Shown: one piece after another, positions 27,250 through 35,372 of the stretch | How positions within the stretch are numbered: position 1 is the first letter of the stretch | Layout: every line of letters starts with the position of its first letter | Source: Solobacterium sp. | Lineage (GTDB): Bacteria; Bacillota_I; Bacilli_A; Erysipelotrichales; Erysipelotrichaceae | DNA: 64,000 bases | Reading direction: 5' to 3' | Assembly (NCBI GenBank): GCA_017404505.1 | Contig: JAFRCE010000022.1 | Span: 26,644-90,643, forward strand | The notes under the pieces: model-generated | What the model was told of the DNA's origin: nothing | Databases searched by the model: none | Seen by the model: the letters and a program-made list of their open reading frames with translations, nothing else | Position numbers and translations under genes: made by a program

Positions 27250-28782
27250 ATGAGTGAAAGTAATTACCTGAGTTATTTCAAACAGTCGATCATTGAAAGA
27301 GCGTATTACTATTACGAAAATGACTACGTTCATAACCTGCACCGGGAAAACGGCCATGTGATCACGGCGGCGGTGGAAGGCAGCGGCAGCGTGCCTTATA
27401 ACGTGCGCATCGATCTGATGCATCCGCATGCCTCGGAATGCACGTGTCCCTATGCCGAAAAAGGTAAAATGTGCAAACATATGGCAGCTGTTTTCTTCAC
27501 GGCTTTTCCGGAAGAAGCCCGTGAATACGAAGAGTACCTGGAAGGCGAAGATTATGACGCATATCAGGAAGACTTCGCCTGGGACGAGAATGAGCGCGAT
27601 CATCTGCCGGCCAATTTTGAACACCTGCTTGACATGTTCCTTTCCGCTCTTGATGAGAGGGAAAAAGCGCAGCTGCTGCGGGAAGAACTGATGCGGCATC
27701 CCAGCGAGACATATGACACCTATCTGCGGCAGCTGTATCAGAAATCACGGCAGAATGAGAAGGTCCGCTACATCGATTCGATTCACGACATGATGAGCCG
27801 CATGGCACCGCAGTATGCCAGCAGTTCGGCAGACTTCGAAAAACCGGTTTTGACAGATGCGGCCCGCAAGGAACTGGACGAAAACGAAGATCCGGAAATC
27901 ATCAGCGACATGGTCCGGCTGCTGAAGGACGTCCGGCTGTATTCCTTCGCGGACGCGGTATGGATGGCGAAATATCTTTGCCGCTACGATACGGCTGTTT
28001 CGCTTGGCCGATTCCGCACGGACCTGGAAGATCAGGCCGGTCTGCTGTGGGAAGTCGTGCATCCATATGGCCGCCATCCGCTCGACAATCTTCTGCCGGC
28101 GCTTTACGAACTGTCGGATGAGCAGGATGCGGATCAGCTGGCTTTTGAACTGCTGAGATATGTGCAGTTTCCGTCCTTCGCGGAATATGTGATCGATCAC
28201 GAAAAGGATGTTCCCGCTCTGTATGCCCATTTCCGTGATCAGATGAGCCGGACCCGCTTCAATCAGCGGGCTGTCCATCATACCCTGCATCTGTTCGCTG
28301 ATAAACTGGGAAAGCAGGAAATCCATGATCTGGCCGATTATTATGATTTTGTCTATAACTTCAACCGCGCCGCTCTCGACCGGCTGCGCGGCAGTGCTCA
28401 TTTCACGGACGTGTTCCTGGATAAGCTTCTGCAGCAGAAGCCGCACATTGTCAAGGAAACGCTGGCCGTCCTGCATCGGACCGAACAGCTGTTTGCCTTT
28501 TTGAAAAAGGAAAATGACATCTGGGGAATGATCCAGTACGCGCCGTTGCTGGATGAGAAATACCATCAGGAACTGGCGGATATCTTTACAAAAGAATTCT
28601 ATGACAATCTGAAAAACGCTTCCCAGCGTACTGATTACGCCCATGCCTGTCAGTATATCCGGGCACTGGCCACCCTGGCCGGCGGGGATGAGATCATTGA
28701 CCATATTGTCAGTGATCTGCAGAAACAGGATCAGTATGTCCGAAGGAGGGCACTGTTTGAGGAAATCGCCAAAGCAAGATGA
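27250..28782 (+). CDS. SWIM zinc-finger domain protein
   Basis: A 510-residue soluble protein. ATG 27250 is preferred over 27214 since the -10 box lies between them and GAGAGG sits nine bases before 27250. The SWIM motif CTCPYAEKGKMCKHMAAVFF (CxC...CxH) is near residue 60 and should bind zinc and a nucleic acid or protein. The rest is a long, mostly helical region rich in Leu, Asp and Tyr, consistent with helical-repeat packing (LDMFLSALDEREKAQLLREE and following). Some SWIM proteins of this layout precede SNF2 helicases, but no helicase is adjacent. Function unknown. A terminator overlaps its stop codon. Confidence 0.8.
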   Translation: MSESNYLSYFKQSIIERAYYYYENDYVHNLHRENGHVITAAVEGSGSVPYNVRIDLMHPHASECTCPYAEKGKMCKHMAAVFFTAFPEEAREYEEYLEGEDYDAYQEDFAWDENERDHLPANFEHLLDMFLSALDEREKAQLLREELMRHPSETYDTYLRQLYQKSRQNEKVRYIDSIHDMMSRMAPQYASSSADFEKPVLTDAARKELDENEDPEIISDMVRLLKDVRLYSFADAVWMAKYLCRYDTAVSLGRFRTDLEDQAGLLWEVVHPYGRHPLDNLLPALYELSDEQDADQLAFELLRYVQFPSFAEYVIDHEKDVPALYAHFRDQMSRTRFNQRAVHHTLHLFADKLGKQEIHDLADYYDFVYNFNRAALDRLRGSAHFTDVFLDKLLQQKPHIVKETLAVLHRTEQLFAFLKKENDIWGMIQYAPLLDEKYHQELADIFTKEFYDNLKNASQRTDYAHACQYIRALATLAGGDEIIDHIVSDLQKQDQYVRRRALFEEIAKAR

Positions 28783-28808
28783 CAGCTGTGACGCTGTCTT
28801 TCTTTTTA
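28781..28808 (+). terminator. Intrinsic terminator overlapping the SWIM gene stop
   Basis: GACAGC (28781-28786) / GCTGTC (28793-28798), then TTTCTTTTT. The stem begins within the TGA stop codon. Confidence 0.8.
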
Positions 28809-28822
28809 TTTACATATTTTTT

Positions 28823-28848
28823 TAACATGACATACAGATGTCATGTTA
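28823..28848 (+). promoter_or_regulatory. Perfect 11-bp inverted repeat, candidate operator of the WYL regulator
   Basis: TAACATGACAT (28823-28833), spacer ACAG, ATGTCATGTTA (28838-28848). It overlaps the expected -35 region of the promoter whose -10 is probably CATAAT (28859-28864). A further TAACAT half-site lies at 28856-28861. Position and symmetry suggest autoregulation by the dimeric regulator encoded next. Confidence 0.7.
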
Positions 28849-28881
28849 CCTTTGCTAACATAATAATGGAGAGAAGAAACG

Positions 28882-29793
28882 ATGAAGATTGACAGACTGA
28901 TCGGCATTCTGTCGGTATTGCTGCAGAAAGATCAGGTGACGGCGCCGCAGCTGGCGGAACAGTTTGAAGTATCACGGCGGACCATCAGCCGGGATATCGA
29001 GGATCTGTGCAAAGCCGGCATTCCGATCATGACCATGCAGGGAACCGGCGGCGGCATCCGCATTATGGACGGTTACCGGATGGACAGGACATTGCTGACA
29101 TCAAGAGATATGAAAATGATCCTGGCCGGACTGCGCTCACTGGATTCGATCAGCGGCAGCACCTATTACAGCCAGCTGATGGAAAAGATCCAGAGCGGTT
29201 CCTCCCGGTTTGTCAGCGGCCGTGACGCGATTCTGATCGATCTTTCTTCCTGGTACAAGGAAAGCCTGACACCCAAGATTGACCTGATCCAGACGGCCAT
29301 CGACGACAGTCATCTGATCACGTTCCGTTATTACGCGCCGGCAGGTGAAAGCCTGAGAACGATCGAACCGTATGATCTTGTCTTCCGCTGGTCCAGCTGG
29401 TATGTCTGGGGCTGGTGTACAGAACGTAAAGATTACCGGCTGTTCAAACTGAACCGGATGACAGAACTGAGAGAAACGTCAGAAACTTACGAGAAAAGAA
29501 ACGCGCCGCTGCCGGATCTGTCCACTGAGAAGATCTTTCCCGGTGATATCAAAGTCCGGGCCCTGTTTGCATCAGATGTCAAATGGCGGCTGGTGGATGA
29601 GTTCGGACCGGACTGCTTTATAGAGACAGAAGACGGGAAACTGCTGTTTACCGCGGATTACACCGATATGGAAAATCTGATCAGCTGGCTGATGACGTTC
29701 GCTGACAAAGCGGAAGTACTGGAACCGTCAGAAGCAAGAGAAAGAATGAAACAGAATGTGACGAAGATGATGAGCATCTACACAGGGGAGTGA
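28882..29793 (+). CDS. YafY-type HTH / WYL domain transcriptional regulator
   Basis: A 303-residue regulator. The N-terminal winged helix-turn-helix reads TAPQLAEQFEVSRRTISRDI with LCKAGIPIMTMQGTGGG, as in the YafY/DeoR-like group. The WYL domain follows from about residue 140, with HLITFRYYAPAG, the EPYDLVFRWSSWYVWGWC block and LFKLNRM. WYL domains bind small ligands or nucleic acids. A perfect inverted repeat in its promoter is the likely operator. It heads a tight operon (gaps of 6, 2 and 4 bp) with a GyrI-like protein, a YoaP-type acetyltransferase and a TfoX-like protein, so the set is probably induced together. Confidence 0.9.
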   Translation: MKIDRLIGILSVLLQKDQVTAPQLAEQFEVSRRTISRDIEDLCKAGIPIMTMQGTGGGIRIMDGYRMDRTLLTSRDMKMILAGLRSLDSISGSTYYSQLMEKIQSGSSRFVSGRDAILIDLSSWYKESLTPKIDLIQTAIDDSHLITFRYYAPAGESLRTIEPYDLVFRWSSWYVWGWCTERKDYRLFKLNRMTELRETSETYEKRNAPLPDLSTEKIFPGDIKVRALFASDVKWRLVDEFGPDCFIETEDGKLLFTADYTDMENLISWLMTFADKAEVLEPSEARERMKQNVTKMMSIYTGE

Positions 29794-29799
29794 TGTGAC

Positions 29800-30435
29800 A
29801 TGGCATTTGATTATAAGAAAGAATACAAAGAGTTTTACATGCCCAAGGCAAAGCCGGAGATCGTGGAAATTCCGGCGATGAATTATCTGGCTGTCCGGGG
29901 CAGCGGCGATCCCAATCCGGAAGACAGCGACTATAAAAAGGCAATCGGTCTTCTGTACGGCATCGCCTTCACCATCAAAATGAGTAAAAAGAGCGGACAT
30001 CAGATCGACGGGTTTTTCGATTATGTCGTGCCGCCGCTGGAAGGCTTCTGGCAGCAGGAGGGAATCATGGGCATGGACTACAGCAGGAAAGATGCCTTTC
30101 AGTGGATCTCGGTGATCCGGCTGCCGGATTTTGTCAGAGAAGAAGACTTCCGGTGGGCCGTGCAGGAAGCGGAACGAAAGAAACAGCAGGACTTTTCGCG
30201 GGTCGAATTTCTGAGGGTCGAGGAAGGTCTCTGCGTGCAGTGCATGCATATCGGGCTGTATGATGACGAACCGGCGACCGTCGCCCTGATGGATGCCTAT
30301 ATTGCCGAAAAAGGATATGTCAATGACATCAGTGAGGAACGCATGCATCATGAGATCTATCTTTCGGACGCAAGACGAACAGCGCCGGAAAAACTCAGGA
30401 CGGTGATCCGTCATCCGATCCGGAAAGGGGAATAA
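29800..30435 (+). CDS. GyrI-like small-molecule binding domain protein
   Basis: A 211-residue protein resembling GyrI-like/SbmC (SHS2 fold) proteins: EIPAMNYLAVRGSGDPN near the start is the typical first strand and loop, followed by LLYGIAFTIKMSKKSG, GIMGMDYSRKDAFQWISVIR and a C-terminal MHHEIYLSDARRTAPEKLRT. Family members bind hydrophobic or cationic compounds and some hydrolyse or sequester toxins. No DNA-binding domain is present; the upstream WYL protein may supply regulation. Six bases separate it from the WYL stop, and its ribosome site GGGGAGTG overlaps that stop. Ligand unknown. Confidence 0.82.
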   Translation: MAFDYKKEYKEFYMPKAKPEIVEIPAMNYLAVRGSGDPNPEDSDYKKAIGLLYGIAFTIKMSKKSGHQIDGFFDYVVPPLEGFWQQEGIMGMDYSRKDAFQWISVIRLPDFVREEDFRWAVQEAERKKQQDFSRVEFLRVEEGLCVQCMHIGLYDDEPATVALMDAYIAEKGYVNDISEERMHHEIYLSDARRTAPEKLRTVIRHPIRKGE

Positions 30436-30437
30436 GC

Positions 30438-31184
30438 ATGGAATACATTCAGATCACGAAAGAGAATCTGGAACAGGAACATATCTGCTGTGCCATTTCG
30501 AACAATAAAGATATCCAGGTTTCTTCCAAGAAGGCATGGCTGCGGGACCGTCTGGACGAAGGTCTTGTCTTTCTGAAAAGCACGGAGCGCGGCAAATGTT
30601 TTATCGAATACATCCCGGCGGAATACGCATGGGTTCCGATTCTTGCCGATTCGTATATGTATATTGACTGTCTCTGGGTATCCGGTTCTCTGAAGGGGCA
30701 TGGTTATTCCAGCGATCTGCTGAACGCGTGCATCGCCGACAGCAAAACGAAAGGCAAAATTGGTCTTTGCATTCTGTCGTCGGCGAAGAAAAGAGGGTTT
30801 CTGGCTGATCCGAAATACCTGAAATACAAAGGCTTTACGGTGGCGGACGAAGCGGACAACGGCATCCAGCTCTGGTATCTGCCGTTCGCGGAAAATGCAG
30901 AGAAGCCGCAGTTTAAAGAATGCGCCCGTCATCCGCATACGGAGGCAGCCGGCTTTGTGCTGTACTATACGCATCAATGCCCGTTCACGGCTAAATACGT
31001 GCCGATCCTGAAACAGTACGCGGATGAAAAAGGCATTCCGTTTGAAGTCATTCATATCACCGATCGAAAGACGGCGCAGAACGCGCCGACACCGGTCACG
31101 AATTACGCGCTGTTCAAAGACGGGAAATACCTGACAAACGAAGTGCAGAACGTGAATAAATTCGGAAAATTGCGCAACGGGTGA
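30438..31184 (+). CDS. GNAT acetyltransferase with YoaP-like C-terminal domain
   Basis: A 248-residue protein. Residues about 1-150 form a GNAT-type fold: SYMYIDCLWVSGSLKGHGYS holds the acetyl-CoA pyrophosphate loop region (G-x-G-Y/H-S), followed by DLLNACIADSKTKGK. The C-terminal 90 residues match the YoaP-like thioredoxin-type domain, with FVLYYTHQCPFTAKYVPILK (one Cys before a Pro) and VTNYALFKDGKYLTNEVQN. Family members sit in WYL/GyrI/TfoX-like operons in Firmicutes. Substrate of acetylation is unknown. Two bases separate it from the GyrI gene. Confidence 0.82.
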   Translation: MEYIQITKENLEQEHICCAISNNKDIQVSSKKAWLRDRLDEGLVFLKSTERGKCFIEYIPAEYAWVPILADSYMYIDCLWVSGSLKGHGYSSDLLNACIADSKTKGKIGLCILSSAKKRGFLADPKYLKYKGFTVADEADNGIQLWYLPFAENAEKPQFKECARHPHTEAAGFVLYYTHQCPFTAKYVPILKQYADEKGIPFEVIHITDRKTAQNAPTPVTNYALFKDGKYLTNEVQNVNKFGKLRNG

Positions 31185-31188
31185 ATCT

Positions 31189-31527
31189 ATGGGCAAAAGA
31201 GAAAACAGAGAGATGATGGCGTACGTGGCGGATCAGCTTTCCGATCTGGAGGACTTCCGCTATATCGCCATGATGGGCGGCTATATCTGCTATTACGATG
31301 ACCGGATCTTCGGCGGCATTTATGAATCCGGTGAACTGCTGATCAGGGATACGGAAGCGGCCCGCCGGTACATGCCGGACAGCCACCTCGTTCTTCCTTA
31401 CGAAGGTGCCGGTGAGATGCTGGTGTGCACGATCCTGGATAACCGCCGGGAACTGCAGGAGATGATCCGGGAAATGTGGCAGGAACTGCCGGCCCGGAAA
31501 ACCAGAAAGAAAAAAGGTGCAGCCTGA
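31189..31527 (+). CDS. TfoX/Sxy N-terminal domain protein
   Basis: A 112-residue small protein. IAMMGGYICYYDDRIFGGIY and LVLPYEGAGEMLV are the core of the TfoX/Sxy N-terminal domain; the C-terminal DNA-uptake-linked half of true TfoX is missing. Stand-alone versions are common in Firmicutes and are not known competence regulators. It ends in a Lys/Arg-rich tail (PARKTRKKKG). Last gene of the WYL operon, four bases after the YoaP-like gene. Its TGA stop lies in the loop of the terminator hairpin. Confidence 0.82.
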   Translation: MGKRENREMMAYVADQLSDLEDFRYIAMMGGYICYYDDRIFGGIYESGELLIRDTEAARRYMPDSHLVLPYEGAGEMLVCTILDNRRELQEMIREMWQELPARKTRKKKGAA

Positions 31528-31541
31528 CGGGCTGCACTTTA
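31510..31541. terminator. Bidirectional terminator between the WYL operon and the thioesterase operon
   Basis: GTGCAGCC (31517-31524) / GGCTGCAC (31530-31537) with A residues on the left and TTTACTT on the right; serves both convergent units. Confidence 0.85.
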
Positions 31542-32240
31542 CTTCACTTCCATCCGGAAACAGGTCTGATCATTGACGGATCCTTCCAGATAGCAGGTGT
31601 CATCCGTGACAAGTGTATGGAGGATCAGTTCGTCCCGGCAGCGGACTTCATGATGGTATTCCATGCGGATGACATGCAGGGAAGGATCGTTTCTTGTGAT
31701 TGTGTCGTCAAAGAGATCAAAGTAGCGGGTATTGTTCATGTGGCCGTTCAGATCACAGTAACTGAAAGGGACATGGAAGACACTTTCCTGATCTGTCTGC
31801 CGCGGTGTGATGCGCGTCGGCAGAGGATACTCCGTGCCGTGCTGCTCACCTTCGACGGCGATGCCGTTTTTGTCCGGAAAGATCATCCGTCTTGTCTTCT
31901 GATCGATCAGAGCCCAGAGCGCGCTGCCTTCGATCAGCAGGTTTCCGGCTTTGTCATGGATCTGATAGTAGCGGGGAAAGAGAACGTGCATGGTGTTTCC
32001 CGGCCAGGAGGAAACGGTGATTTCGTCATCATAGCCGGGCATGTCATGAATTTTCACTTCCTGCTGCATGATGACCCAGAGAAAACCCTGATCCAGGGTT
32101 TTTTCACGGCCGGCGCCGAGCTGCTCGGTATGGGCGATGGAAATTTCCTGCAGCATTTCAAACAGGGTCGAAGTGCGCAGTTTCCGGTACATGTTGACGT
32201 CTTTGTTTTTCAGTTTGCAGGAAGTACGATATATGCTCAT
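31539..32240 (-). CDS. Acyl-ACP thioesterase (FatA/FatB family)
   Basis: A 233-residue double hot-dog thioesterase that releases free fatty acid from acyl-ACP. The N-terminal hot dog has LFEMLQEISIAHTEQLGAG and FLWVIMQQEVKIHDMPGYDD; the second has VPFSYCDLNGHMNNTRYFDL, where the Asp-x-Asn-x-His-x-Asn block is the catalytic signature of this family. It has no transit or signal sequence. Start overlaps the upstream ACP stop by 4 bp (ATGA), so it is the last gene of a translationally coupled ligase-ACP-thioesterase operon. Chain length preference is not visible. Confidence 0.9.
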   Translation of the reverse strand: MSIYRTSCKLKNKDVNMYRKLRTSTLFEMLQEISIAHTEQLGAGREKTLDQGFLWVIMQQEVKIHDMPGYDDEITVSSWPGNTMHVLFPRYYQIHDKAGNLLIEGSALWALIDQKTRRMIFPDKNGIAVEGEQHGTEYPLPTRITPRQTDQESVFHVPFSYCDLNGHMNNTRYFDLFDDTITRNDPSLHVIRMEYHHEVRCRDELILHTLVTDDTCYLEGSVNDQTCFRMEVK

Positions 32241-32497
32241 TGTTCTTCCTTCGGCAGGTATTTCATGACGGTATCGACGATATCACCCAGAGTGATCATC
32301 TTCGACCATTTGTCATCGGGAATATGAATGTTGAACATGCCTTCCAGTTTGGTGACGACAAGGATGAAACCCATGGAGTCGATCGCTGTTTCGTTATTCA
32401 GGACAGTGTCTTCCGTCAGTTCGCCTTTGATCATTTCCGGAACGTTGTCCATGATCACTTTTTTTGTTTTTGCCAGTACTTCGTCGCGTGTAATCAT
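32237..32497 (-). CDS. Acyl carrier protein (dedicated)
   Basis: An 86-residue carrier. ATG 32497 is chosen because GGAG lies about ten bases upstream; a longer in-frame extension overlaps the ligase gene and has no carrier-like content. The 4'-phosphopantetheine serine is Ser41 in ETAIDSMGFIL, followed by the helix VVTKLEGMFNIHIPDD and the C-terminal TLGDIVDTVMKYL. The D-S-M motif instead of the D-S-L of housekeeping AcpP suggests a specialised carrier. Both ends overlap neighbours by 4 bp, linking it tightly to the acyl ligase upstream and the thioesterase downstream. Confidence 0.9.
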   Translation of the reverse strand: MITRDEVLAKTKKVIMDNVPEMIKGELTEDTVLNNETAIDSMGFILVVTKLEGMFNIHIPDDKWSKMITLGDIVDTVMKYLPKEEQ

Positions 32498-33843
32498 AAT
32501 TCTTCGATCTCCTTTTCGAGTTTCCATCTCTGCAGTTTGCCGGTTGCGGTACGGGAGAGCGGATGGTTCAGTACGATGATATCCGTGATCTGCCTGCCGC
32601 GGGGCTGCAGACGGTTGTTTTCGTTGACGATCTGCCATAAGGCATCGCGGTCGCATTCCGCTTCCAGCACGAGAACCGGCCGGCCGTCTTTCAGGGCGAC
32701 AGCGAGGTTCTCATTGCCGATCTTTTCTGCCAGTTCGCTTTCATATTCCGGCAGGAAGATCTTGGTGCCGTCACTGAGAACGAGAATGTCCTTTTTTCTT
32801 CCCGTCAGGTGCAGACGGCCGTCCGCGTCGAGATAGCCGAGGTCACCGGTATGAAGGACGCCGTTCTGAACGGTGCTGATGGAATCGGAGGAATGTTTGT
32901 AATAACCCTGCATCATGCAGGTTCTGCTTTCAATCAGGATCTCGCCGTCTTCGGCGATCGAGATTTTATCGTCCGGACAGATATCGAGCGCCCGCGGATC
33001 ACCGCCGGTGCTGATCGCGACACCGGAGCTGGTTTCCGTCAGGCCATAGCCGAAGGACAGCTGAATGCCCCGGTCTTTCACTGCCTGCATGAGTTCGTCA
33101 CTGCAGTCGCCGGCACCAAGCAGGATCAGTCTGAGCTCTTCGTTGAGAGCGCCGGTTTTCATCAAAAACTGCAGCAGGGAAGGCACGGCGCTGATGACCG
33201 TCGGTCTGAAGTAGGCACAGTCGTCGATGTAATGACGCACACCGCGGCCAAGCGCAACGGGTACTTTGTTGAACATGGGCCAGAGCAGGGTGCAGACAAA
33301 ACCGAAGACATGGGCATGTGGCAGCAGCGACAGAAGCAGGTCGCCTTCCTTCAGCGGCAGCATCTGCGAGCCGTTCCAGGCACTCTGCATCAGACTGTAG
33401 TCGGAAAGAACGACCGCCTTGGAGCGGCTGGTCGTGCCGCTGGTGAAGAACAGGATCCGGCTGGATCCGTCGAAGATACCGTTCGTCAGATAAGGCGTGC
33501 AGGCTTCGATATGTTCGGGCCGGCCGTAGACGGTATCACAGTCGGCATACTGAATCAGCTGGGGCACGAATTCCATTGGCGTGGACGGATCGATCAGAAC
33601 GGTCTGCAGACCGCCGATCACGGCCGCGAAGATCTTGATGACGCTGGCAAGAGTGCCGTCGGCGAAGATGGCGATGCAGGTTTTGCCGGATGTCTGCAGC
33701 TGCTGCGAGCGCAGTAAAACCGCGACATAGAATTCACCGTATGTCATACGGCAGATGCCGTTTTCTTCATAGATAAAAGCCGTATCATCGGGATGATGAT
33801 CCGCCATGTATTCAAGCAAATGCCGAAAGCCGGAAAAACGCAT
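32494..33843 (-). CDS. AMP-dependent acyl ligase (acyl-ACP synthetase-like)
   Basis: A 449-residue adenylate-forming enzyme, slightly shorter than average acyl-CoA synthetases. Phosphate loop LFFTSGTTSRSKAVVL, the aromatic A5 motif SFGYGLTETSSG, the A7 Asp in LHTGDLGYLDADGRL, hinge GRKKDILVLSDGTKI and the A10 lysine in TATGKLQRWKL are all present. It should adenylate a carboxylic acid (likely a fatty acid) and transfer it to a thiol; the adjacent carrier protein makes ACP a better guess than CoA. First gene of the operon, with its own extended -10 promoter, and divergent from the fatty acid isomerase gene. Confidence 0.85.
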   Translation of the reverse strand: MRFSGFRHLLEYMADHHPDDTAFIYEENGICRMTYGEFYVAVLLRSQQLQTSGKTCIAIFADGTLASVIKIFAAVIGGLQTVLIDPSTPMEFVPQLIQYADCDTVYGRPEHIEACTPYLTNGIFDGSSRILFFTSGTTSRSKAVVLSDYSLMQSAWNGSQMLPLKEGDLLLSLLPHAHVFGFVCTLLWPMFNKVPVALGRGVRHYIDDCAYFRPTVISAVPSLLQFLMKTGALNEELRLILLGAGDCSDELMQAVKDRGIQLSFGYGLTETSSGVAISTGGDPRALDICPDDKISIAEDGEILIESRTCMMQGYYKHSSDSISTVQNGVLHTGDLGYLDADGRLHLTGRKKDILVLSDGTKIFLPEYESELAEKIGNENLAVALKDGRPVLVLEAECDRDALWQIVNENNRLQPRGRQITDIIVLNHPLSRTATGKLQRWKLEKEIEEL

Positions 33844-33859
33844 AAATATACCTGAAAAA

Positions 33860-33889
33860 AGTATATCACACTTGTAAAATGATTCACAA
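33860..33889 (-). promoter_or_regulatory. Promoter of the acyl ligase operon
   Basis: On the minus strand, extended -10 TGATATACT (33860-33868) with -35 TTGTGA (33884-33889) at 18 bp spacing. Confidence 0.6.
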
Positions 33890-33918
33890 AAAAGCAGTAT
33901 TTATAAACTGTTCGGTAG

Positions 33919-33924
33919 TATAAT
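33919..33924 (+). promoter_or_regulatory. -10 box of the fatty acid isomerase gene
   Basis: TATAAT 28 bp before the ATG; AAGGAG ribosome site follows at about 33933. No good -35, so an activator may be needed. Only 108 bp separate the divergent starts, allowing shared control. Confidence 0.55.
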
Positions 33925-33951
33925 GAGATTTACAAGGAGTTCATTAAGAAA

Positions 33952-35307
33952 ATGGATAAGAATACAAAAATCTGCATCATCGGTGCAGGACCGGCAGGCC
34001 TTTCTGCGGGTATGTATCTCGAACAGAAGGGATACGAAAACTACACAATTCTGGAAAGAAATGATCATGTCGGCGGCAAGTGCCACAGTCCGCACTACAA
34101 TGGCAGACGCTATGAGATGGGCGCCATCATGGGTGTTCCTTCCTACTACGCCGTTCATGACGTCGAAGAATTCTGCGGCATCACCCATGACGGACCGCAG
34201 CTGAACCGTAATTACAAGGACAAGACCGGCAAGGTCATCGAACCGTTTGAACCGAAGAAGAACATCATGAAGATTCCCCGTCTTCTGAAGATGAAACAGG
34301 AAGTCAAGAAGCTCGGTGAGATCCTGGAAACAAAATACAAGGGCTATGACGTCAACGGTCACCGCGGTGTCGCGCAGGGCCGCTATGACGGCTTCGCTGT
34401 CACGCCGGACCGTGAACCGGTTTCCGGTGTCAACGAGAATCTGAAGGATCTCGCGCTGCCGTTTAAAGACTGGTGCAAGCTGAACGACGTCGAACTGACC
34501 CAGGATATCTGGATCGGTCCGTTCACTTCCTTCGGCTACGGCTACTTCGACGAGATCCCGGCCGCTTATGTTCTGAAATATCTGGACTTCCAGACCTGCA
34601 TGAACTTCGTCAAGATCAATCTCTGGACCTGGAAGGAAGGCACGCAGTATATCTGGGAATGCCTCGATGCCAAACTGAAGAACCACGCCCGTCTCAACAG
34701 CGACATCACGAAGGTCGAGCGCAAGGACGGCAAGGTTTATGTCACCGTCAACGGCGAAACGGAAGAATATGACAAGCTGATCGTCACCGCGCCGCTGCAG
34801 TATTTCCCGGACTATGCCGATGCCCGTGAAGACGAAAAGAAATACTTCGGCAAGATCGACTACGAGCGCTATGACGTTCTGGCTGTCGAAACAAAACCGG
34901 AAGACCATCCGGACATCTCCTACTATGTATTCGACAACATGACGCCGGAACGCCTGGGTCATCTGATGGTTTACTACAGAAGATGGAGAGACACGAAGGA
35001 TCAGGTCATTACCACTTACGCGCTGCGCAAGCACAAGAATTCCGAAGAGATCCCGTATGAAGTATGCAAGCAGACAGTTCTCAACGATCTGAAGACGATG
35101 CACAATCCGGCGTCGAATGTCGTCAATGAGCAGTCCTGGTATTACTTCCCGCACGTCTTCTCGGAAGACTACGCGGCCGGCTGGTACGATGACGTAGAAG
35201 CCATGCAGGGCAAGTATGACACATACTATGCCGGTGAAGTCATGAGCTTCGGCGACATGGACGAAACCGCTGAATACTCCCGCGAACTCGTCGAACGTTT
35301 CTTCTGA
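33952..35307 (+). CDS. FAD-dependent polyunsaturated fatty acid (linoleate) isomerase, PAI-like
   Basis: A 451-residue flavoprotein strikingly like the Cutibacterium acnes polyenoic fatty acid isomerase (linoleate 10-trans,12-cis isomerase). Shared blocks, compared from memory: FAD motif IIGAGPAGLSAGMYLEQ, KCHSP, GRRYEMGAIMGVPSY, PFTSFGYGYFD, PAAYVLKYLDF, LWTWKEGTQ, WYYFPHV, SEDYAAGWY and YYAGEVMSFG. The substrate-site Arg and Phe reported for that enzyme (Arg88, Phe193) have counterparts in LNRNY (Arg86) and MNFVK (Phe219). It should move a double bond in a free fatty acid to give a conjugated product, with FAD as a hydride shuttle and no net redox. An extra stretch of about 27 residues (around 138-162) makes it longer than the C. 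acnes enzyme. Confidence 0.88.
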   Translation: MDKNTKICIIGAGPAGLSAGMYLEQKGYENYTILERNDHVGGKCHSPHYNGRRYEMGAIMGVPSYYAVHDVEEFCGITHDGPQLNRNYKDKTGKVIEPFEPKKNIMKIPRLLKMKQEVKKLGEILETKYKGYDVNGHRGVAQGRYDGFAVTPDREPVSGVNENLKDLALPFKDWCKLNDVELTQDIWIGPFTSFGYGYFDEIPAAYVLKYLDFQTCMNFVKINLWTWKEGTQYIWECLDAKLKNHARLNSDITKVERKDGKVYVTVNGETEEYDKLIVTAPLQYFPDYADAREDEKKYFGKIDYERYDVLAVETKPEDHPDISYYVFDNMTPERLGHLMVYYRRWRDTKDQVITTYALRKHKNSEEIPYEVCKQTVLNDLKTMHNPASNVVNEQSWYYFPHVFSEDYAAGWYDDVEAMQGKYDTYYAGEVMSFGDMDETAEYSRELVERFF

Positions 35308-35317
35308 TCACAAAGAC

Positions 35318-35356
35318 AGCCTCTTATCCGTACCTTTACAGATAAGAGGCTTTTTC
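35318..35356 (+). terminator. Hairpin between isomerase and saturase genes
   Basis: Perfect 11-bp stem AGCCTCTTATC (35318-35328) / GATAAGAGGCT (35341-35351) then TTTTT. No new promoter is seen before the next ATG 16 bases later, so it may act as an attenuator inside the operon. Confidence 0.85.
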
Positions 35357-35372
35357 GGAAAGGTAAACAAGT

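Noticed and set aside
32498..32656. N-terminal extension of the acyl carrier protein
   Set aside because: It overlaps the ligase gene in another frame and has no carrier sequence; the internal ATG has a good ribosome site.
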